Shown in pieces: positions 6,047 to 10,930 of a stretch of DNA of 10,930 bases. The stretch is from Micavibrio aeruginosavorus. Lineage in GTDB: Bacteria; Pseudomonadota; Alphaproteobacteria; Micavibrionales; Micavibrionaceae. How positions within the stretch are numbered: position 1 is the stretch's first letter; the number at the start of each line of letters is the position of its first letter. The notes under the pieces are model-generated. The model did no database searches and was not told the DNA's origin. It saw only the letters and a program-made list of their open reading frames with translations. A program made the position numbers and the translations under genes. The DNA is taken from assembly GCA_003241285.1 (NCBI GenBank), contig QFOT01000064.1, positions 1-10,930 on the forward strand, read 5' to 3'.

Positions 6047-9000
6047 CTAATCCGCGCTCAAGGATTTCAATCTTGCCATCTTGATTGCAAGGGATGACGG
6101 CAATCCCGCTTTTGTCCAGACGACCTGATTCTGCTCCTCGGAAAGACGGGCGGTTTTCGTGGAAAGCCTACCCGTTTTGAGGAAATTTAAAACCTGCTTG
6201 CTGGCAATTTCCCCGATTTCGCGAAGGGCTTTAAGCTGTGTTTCCGCATCTATCTTGCTGTCCAGGGTTTCAATACCATCCCATAGTTCACGTAAATTAT
6301 ATTCATCGCGGATCTTGATATAGGCGCGCGTTATTTCTTCAACGCTTTTACCTGTGCTTTCCATCGTGAGGCGGATAAAGCTCGGCCCCATGCGGTTGAT
6401 AATGGCATTGGAAATCATCGTCGCGATAATGTTGCGCTTAAGGCGGTGGTTTTTGATCTCTTCGACAAATTTTTTCTGCATCACAACCGGGAAATAACGG
6501 ATGGCCCAGTCAAGCATTGATTTATCATCAGGAATTTTCGTTCCGATCAAATCCTTCGTGTAGGCGATCTTGCTATACGAAAAGATCACGCATAGCTCCG
6601 GACGGGTCAATCCAAGCCCTGCCAGGCGGCGTTTTTCGATCGCCTCATCATCGGGGAGGAATTCGATGTCGCGGCGAAGCAGTCCATCATGTTCCAGTAA
6701 AGTCATCAACTGGGCGTGCTGGCCAAGGTTTTCCGCGGCCTGAGAAGTGATCAGAGAAAGCGCCTGCGCCTGTTGATAATTATCACGCAAGACAAGCTGT
6801 TCAACTTCCTTTGTCATGCTTTCCAGAAGCCTGTCTCGGGATTTCAAATTCATCTTGCTGTTCTTTTGTGCCATGACGTCGGCCAGCAAAATCTTGATAT
6901 TAACCTCGTGGTCCGATGTATCGACACCAGCAGAGTTGTCGATAAAGTCGGTGTTCAATCGCCCGCCTTGCTCGGCATATTCAACGCGTCCGCGTTGCGT
7001 CATGCCCAGATTTGCGCCTTCGCCGATAACGCGGGCGCGAAGTTCGGCGCCGTTGATGCGAAGAGCGTCATTGCTGCGATCACCTGCATCTATATGCGTT
7101 TCTTTCGCGGATTTCACATAGGTGCCAATCCCGCCAAAGAAAAGAAGATCAGTCTTGGCGGTCATCATCGCCCGCATAAGCTCAATCGGAGATACTTCGG
7201 ATTTTGAAATGCCGAAACGCTTTTGTATTTCAGCGGTTAGCTTCAGTGATTTATCCGAGCGTTTGTAAATGCGTCCGCCTTTGGACAAAAGCTTTTCGTT
7301 GTAATGATCCCAGCCTTTGACTTCCTTGAATAGACGTTCGCGCTCTTTATAGGTAGAGGCGGCATCCGGATTTGGATCGCAGAAAATATGCAGATGGTTA
7401 AATGCGCCGACAAGTCTTGCCGTTTTTGTTTGAAGCAAACCATTGCCGAACACATCGCCGCCCATATCGCCGACGCCGATAATGTCGAATTCCTGCGTCT
7501 GTGTATTGAGGCCAAGCTCATGGAAATGACGTTTCACGGATTCCCATGCCCCGCGCGCGGTAATGCCCATATCTTTATGGTCGTAGCCATGGCTGCCGCC
7601 TGAGGCGAAAGCGTCGCCCAGCCAGAAACCATATTCTTCCGACAGGCTGTTCGCGATATCGGAGAAAGTTGCCGTTCCTTTATCGGCGGCGACAACCAGA
7701 TAAGCGTCATCGCCATCGCGGCGGACAACATTTTTCGGCGGAATGATTTTGCCACCTTTCTGATTGTCGGTAATGTCGAGAAGGCCGCGAATAAAGATGC
7801 GGTAACATTCCTTGCCTTCTTCGAGGAAAGCCTCGCGCCCGCCTGCAATCGGCGGTTTCTTGACGATAAAGCCGCCTTTGGCGCCCATCGGGATAATGAT
7901 CGCGTTTTTAACCTGCTGGGCTTTCATCAGGCCCAGCACTTCAGTGCGGAAATCCTCATTCCGGTCAGACCAGCGAAGGCCGCCACGGGCGATAACGTCG
8001 CCGCGCAAATGGATGCCTTCGACGCGTGGTGAATAAACGAAAATTTCACGGTAGGGGCGCGGATCTGGAAGTTCAGGCACAGCAGCGCTGTCGAACTTCA
8101 TCGAAATCCAGGGCTTGTTCTGGAAGTAATTTGTACGAAGGGTCGCCTGAATAAGGCTGGTGAGGCTGCGCAGGATTTTATCCTGATCAAGCGCACTAAC
8201 GAGTTGAAGATTTTGGTCGATAGCTGCCAGAATGCCAGGCACGACCGCTTTGCCTTTACTCTGTCCGTCTGGGTCAAAATGAGATTTGAAAAGCCCGGTC
8301 AGAAGCTTTGCGATAGATGGATAATCAGTTAGCGCCTGTTCAACATAAGAAAGTGAATAGGGCGAGGTTGTCTGGCGCAGATAGCGGACATAGCTGCGCA
8401 GGATGGCGATCTCGCGCGAGTTAAGGCCCGTAAGTATGATAAGTTTATTGAGGGAGTCGTTCTCGACATGCCCCGACCAGACGAGTTTGAAGCAGGCTTC
8501 GAAAGCGTGACGGATAGTGGTGACATCAAGATCTTGCAATTGGGGCGGTATTTCAACGACCAGATCCTGAATCCATACGGATCGTCCGTTGACCGTTACT
8601 TCGAACGGATATTCCTCGATAACCTTGAGACCCATATTTTCAAGAACGGGCAGGATGTCCGATAATGAAATCGTAACGGCCGGGCTGTAGAGTTTCAGGG
8701 ATAGCTGGCGGCTTGGCGTATTTTGCGGTTTATAAAGATCAAGATCGACTTGGCGCGTATTTAAAACCTCCTCGATCTTGGAAATATCATGAAGCGCCTG
8801 ACGGCCCCTGTATTTTTCCTGATATGAAATAGGAAAAGCCGAGTTGTATTTATCGGAAATGCGGGCGGCGTCGTCATGGTCGCGGTATTTTTCCATGAGC
8901 GTCTGGAACAGGACCTCATCCCAGCTGCGTCCGGCTTCCTGCAGGCGGGCTTCAATCATCGATGTATCGTATTCGATGCTTTTACCTTGCTGCCATTGCA

Positions 9001-10381
9001 GGCTGTAAATAATGCGTACCATCGGTGAATCGTCGACCGTTGACGTAAAGCGCGTGCAGGTCGCTTCCAACTCTTCTTCGAGAATACGCTCGAATTTCAG
9101 GCGAAGGCGCGTATCGTAGCGGTCTTTCGGAATGTAGATCAGGGCGGATAAGGTGCGGCCAAAAGGATCTTCGCGCAGGAAAAGAGAAATGCGCGGGCGC
9201 TCTTTAAGGCGCAGTATTTTCAGCGATGTTTCGTATAAATCCTTTGGACCTGTCTGCATAAATTCATCGCGCGGGAATTTTTCGATAATGTCACGCAAAG
9301 CACGCAAATCATGGCTTTGCGGATCGAAGCCTGCCATGTTGATAATCTTTGTGCCTTTGTGGCGCAGGAAAGGCACGCCACGGATGCTGCGTGAATAGGT
9401 AACGGAGGTGAATAGGCCGATGATCAGGGCCTCACCGATGACATTCCCCTTCTTGTCGTATTGACGGACAAGGATCGAATCCATCGGCACGTTGCGGTGA
9501 ACGGAGGATTTCATAGTTAACTTATGAACGAAGACCGAAGGCAAGGTTGATTTTACCTTGGCGTCCTCAAAGAGGATTTTTTCTTCGCCGTTCAGGAAAG
9601 GTTTGCTGCGGTCCTTTGACAACAGACCGAGGCCGCTATCGTGATCTGGCGTGAAACTTAGTTTTCCGCCTTTTCTGTTAGCTTTATAAAATTTATAGCC
9701 GAGTAACGTAAAGTTATCGTCATGAATATAATTTAAAAATTCCAGATATTCCTGAAGATCGTCAAAATCAATATCCGGGGCTTCCTTTAGCCCTTCATGA
9801 GTAAATTTTACGCGCTCTTTTATTTTCTGCCAGTCATTCGTGGCAAGCTGGACGTCATTAAGAACGCTGGAAATCTCGGCTTTCAGATCGTCAATCTGTG
9901 GTTTTGTCAGGCGGCGGCTTAGCTCGATAAATAGGAAACCTTCTCCCGAATAACCTTCTTTCGCATCGACCAGAACATTTTCAATTTTGCGGCCTTTGCC
10001 GCGCAGGGTGTAAATGAGCGGGTGGAAAGTGTTGGCGATGTTAAAGCCATGCCGTGTGAGCATTGCGGTTACCGAGTCGATAACAAACGACATGTCATCA
10101 AATAATATGCTGATAATGGTATTTGCCCCATCCCAGCCCCAGCCTTTAACGGCGGGATTGTCGATTTCAATCAGGATTTTATTTTTACCGCGTTTCTCGG
10201 CAAGGTCGAATTGACGGCGTATGAGAAGTTCAAGACTTTTCGGATTAATTTCCGCCAGATCGGCATCTGGAATTTCAGAAATATAAAGCTGCTGAAAATT
10301 CTGAAAAACCGATTTTGGGGGTTTGATTGTCTTTGGTGCTGCGGCTTTTTTAATCAAAGCCGATTTTTTATTCTTGTGCAT
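6047..10381 (-). CDS. gdhB: NAD-specific glutamate dehydrogenase, large (180 kDa) class, C-terminally shortened
   Basis: This enzyme oxidises L-glutamate to 2-oxoglutarate and ammonia with NAD+, mainly for amino-acid catabolism in the cytoplasm. The 1444-residue product matches the Bac_GDH family throughout. It has a regulatory N-terminal half of ACT-like and helical segments, then the catalytic core. The core has GGLRWSDR at 800-807, the catalytic-type AKGG with Lys835, GGSHGYDHKDMG at 928-939 and the nucleotide-binding GVGDMGGDVFGNG at 969-981. A helical C-terminal region follows. Family members such as Pseudomonas GdhB and Caulobacter GdhZ have about 1,600 residues. Here the protein stops after AGLPSSLAIKMARLKSLSAD, where relatives continue for about another hundred residues, and further stops follow in frame. 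The start ATG 10381 has only a weak GTGAG ribosome site. The N-terminus is Lys-rich. The gene is monocistronic or follows the glycosyltransferase gene after a 162-base gap. Confidence 0.95.
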   Translation of the reverse strand: MHKNKKSALIKKAAAPKTIKPPKSVFQNFQQLYISEIPDADLAEINPKSLELLIRRQFDLAEKRGKNKILIEIDNPAVKGWGWDGANTIISILFDDMSFVIDSVTAMLTRHGFNIANTFHPLIYTLRGKGRKIENVLVDAKEGYSGEGFLFIELSRRLTKPQIDDLKAEISSVLNDVQLATNDWQKIKERVKFTHEGLKEAPDIDFDDLQEYLEFLNYIHDDNFTLLGYKFYKANRKGGKLSFTPDHDSGLGLLSKDRSKPFLNGEEKILFEDAKVKSTLPSVFVHKLTMKSSVHRNVPMDSILVRQYDKKGNVIGEALIIGLFTSVTYSRSIRGVPFLRHKGTKIINMAGFDPQSHDLRALRDIIEKFPRDEFMQTGPKDLYETSLKILRLKERPRISLFLREDPFGRTLSALIYIPKDRYDTRLRLKFERILEEELEATCTRFTSTVDDSPMVRIIYSLQWQQGKSIEYDTSMIEARLQEAGRSWDEVLFQTLMEKYRDHDDAARISDKYNSAFPISYQEKYRGRQALHDISKIEEVLNTRQVDLDLYKPQNTPSRQLSLKLYSPAVTISLSDILPVLENMGLKVIEEYPFEVTVNGRSVWIQDLVVEIPPQLQDLDVTTIRHAFEACFKLVWSGHVENDSLNKLIILTGLNSREIAILRSYVRYLRQTTSPYSLSYVEQALTDYPSIAKLLTGLFKSHFDPDGQSKGKAVVPGILAAIDQNLQLVSALDQDKILRSLTSLIQATLRTNYFQNKPWISMKFDSAAVPELPDPRPYREIFVYSPRVEGIHLRGDVIARGGLRWSDRNEDFRTEVLGLMKAQQVKNAIIIPMGAKGGFIVKKPPIAGGREAFLEEGKECYRIFIRGLLDITDNQKGGKIIPPKNVVRRDGDDAYLVVAADKGTATFSDIANSLSEEYGFWLGDAFASGGSHGYDHKDMGITARGAWESVKRHFHELGLNTQTQEFDIIGVGDMGGDVFGNGLLQTKTARLVGAFNHLHIFCDPNPDAASTYKERERLFKEVKGWDHYNEKLLSKGGRIYKRSDKSLKLTAEIQKRFGISKSEVSPIELMRAMMTAKTDLLFFGGIGTYVKSAKETHIDAGDRSNDALRINGAELRARVIGEGANLGMTQRGRVEYAEQGGRLNTDFIDNSAGVDTSDHEVNIKILLADVMAQKNSKMNLKSRDRLLESMTKEVEQLVLRDNYQQAQALSLITSQAAENLGQHAQLMTLLEHDGLLRRDIEFLPDDEAIEKRRLAGLGLTRPELCVIFSYSKIAYTKDLIGTKIPDDKSMLDWAIRYFPVVMQKKFVEEIKNHRLKRNIIATMISNAIINRMGPSFIRLTMESTGKSVEEITRAYIKIRDEYNLRELWDGIETLDSKIDAETQLKALREIGEIASKQVLNFLKTGRLSTKTARLSEEQNQVVWTKAGLPSSLAIKMARLKSLSAD

Positions 10382-10543
10382 GAACTCACACTGATGATTG
10401 TTAGGTAGTCACTCTATACCATATCTGGCTGGAGAAAACATTATCTGAAACGTAAGGTCAAGACAGATAAGTAGTATTTTTATTTTGCAAATGCAGCATA
10501 GAGCGGCTTTCGGCCAAGGCATAACAGCCATGTGACAATAGGG
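10382..10543 (-). other. Intergenic region upstream of gdhB
   Basis: This 162-base spacer separates two genes on the same strand. Its gdhB-proximal half is AT-rich and holds the candidate extended -10 element described separately. The distal half contains a short GGC/GCC hairpin near 10504-10514, too small and without a proper T tail to be called a terminator for the glycosyltransferase gene. No small open reading frame with a ribosome site is seen. Confidence 0.4.
10413..10421 (-). promoter_or_regulatory. Candidate extended -10 promoter for gdhB
   Basis: Read on the minus strand, TGG followed directly by TATAGA forms a TGn-type extended -10 element about 32 bases before the gdhB ATG. The -35 position holds ATGTTT, a poor match. 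Transcription would start near 10406. The match is modest. Confidence 0.3.
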
Positions 10544-10930
10544 CTATTTCGAGTAATTGCCAGAGGTCCCGCGTTTGACGATAATGTAATAAGTGTCCTT
10601 TATTTTATACGGCATGGAGAAGATTATATCATAAGGTGTGACTTCTTCAGGGTGTTCGGTACGGACAAATACAAGGCTGTCGGGAAAATATTTTAAATAC
10701 ATATCCTTGTCTTCAACATCCATCTGGCGAACCGGCCTATTGAGCCGTGCCAGAAAACTCCATTCCCCGTGATAATTTCGGGTAAAGGCAAGGGCGGGAT
10801 TGGGATTTCGCATCAGAACTTCGGCTACTGGCCGTAAATCATAGCGTTTGAAGAGGCCGTTTTTGGCCTGAAATTCCATATTTACAAAAAACACCAAAGA
10901 GCAAAGAGAAACAGAGATTATATATAAATC
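10544..10930 (-). CDS. C-terminal end of a probable ArnT/GT39-like membrane glycosyltransferase (runs off right edge)
   Basis: The frame is open to the window edge with no ATG before residue 18 of the visible part, so this is the end of a longer gene rather than a small protein. The first visible 18 residues are strongly hydrophobic (DLYIISVSLCSLVFFVN) and fit the last transmembrane helix of a polytopic protein. The roughly 110 residues after it form a hydrophilic tail with RYDLRPVAEVL and NYHGEWSFLARLNRPV. This pattern of a helix followed by a small domain with a Y-x-GE-x-x-F-x-x-R-L motif resembles the C-terminal end of ArnT-like lipid-linked sugar transferases, which modify lipid A or other envelope glycans. 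The catalytic N-terminal region is outside the window, so donor and acceptor cannot be judged. Assignment is moderate; another GT-C-fold protein is possible. Confidence 0.6.
   Translation of the reverse strand, partial: DLYIISVSLCSLVFFVNMEFQAKNGLFKRYDLRPVAEVLMRNPNPALAFTRNYHGEWSFLARLNRPVRQMDVEDKDMYLKYFPDSLVFVRTEHPEEVTPYDIIFSMPYKIKDTYYIIVKRGTSGNYSK

Noticed and set aside
6716..7207. Plus-strand 163-residue open frame
   Set aside because: It is fully antisense to the conserved catalytic half of gdhB and has no coding signature.
10504..10530. Possible terminator of the glycosyltransferase gene
   Set aside because: The stem is only three G:C pairs and is not followed by a T run in the proper orientation.
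10544..10897. A self-contained 117-residue protein starting at 10897
   Set aside because: The start would be a TTG without a ribosome site, and the frame stays open to the window edge through a transmembrane segment, so it is the end of a longer gene.

Overview
The window looks like a piece of an alphaproteobacterial chromosome of moderate G+C content. This is inferred from the gene set: an aerobic cytochrome c oxidase subunit II, a ubiquinone-pathway UbiA next to RsmE, and a large 180-kDa-class NAD-dependent glutamate dehydrogenase. The lineage cannot be fixed more closely from the sequence alone. No tRNA, rRNA, CRISPR array, insertion sequence or prophage is visible, and no gene-free stretch is longer than about 180 bases.

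Layout, left to right. (1) The 5' part of coxB on the minus strand runs off the left edge. (2) A short intergenic region holds a direct repeat and an inverted repeat. (3) A small AT-rich MAPEG-family membrane protein gene lies on the plus strand. (4) An 883-residue plus-strand gene, 1068-3719, has an unusual architecture: a hydrophilic start with two short DWD boxes, a His-rich segment, a Q/P-rich linker, a long glycine-zipper region, then two consensus EF-hand loops. (5) rsmE (minus) meets it tail to tail with overlapping stop codons, and lies head to head with ubiA (plus), the two ATGs sharing one CATG. (6) An unrecognised 193-residue gene has its own likely promoter. (7) gdhB on the minus strand fills 6047-10381 and ends two bases from the preceding gene; its conserved C-terminal end appears to be missing. 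(8) The C-terminal end of a probable ArnT/GT39-like membrane glycosyltransferase runs off the right edge on the minus strand.

The recognisable genes are housekeeping: respiration (coxB, ubiA for the quinone), ribosomal RNA modification (rsmE) and glutamate catabolism feeding 2-oxoglutarate to the TCA cycle (gdhB). They form no single operon, and strand changes are frequent with almost no spacing. The accessory content is the MAPEG gene, the EF-hand/glycine-zipper gene and the 193-residue orphan. The 883-residue protein is the best candidate for something undescribed: its parts suggest a calcium-responsive, membrane-inserting or exported protein, but nothing in the sequence proves a function.
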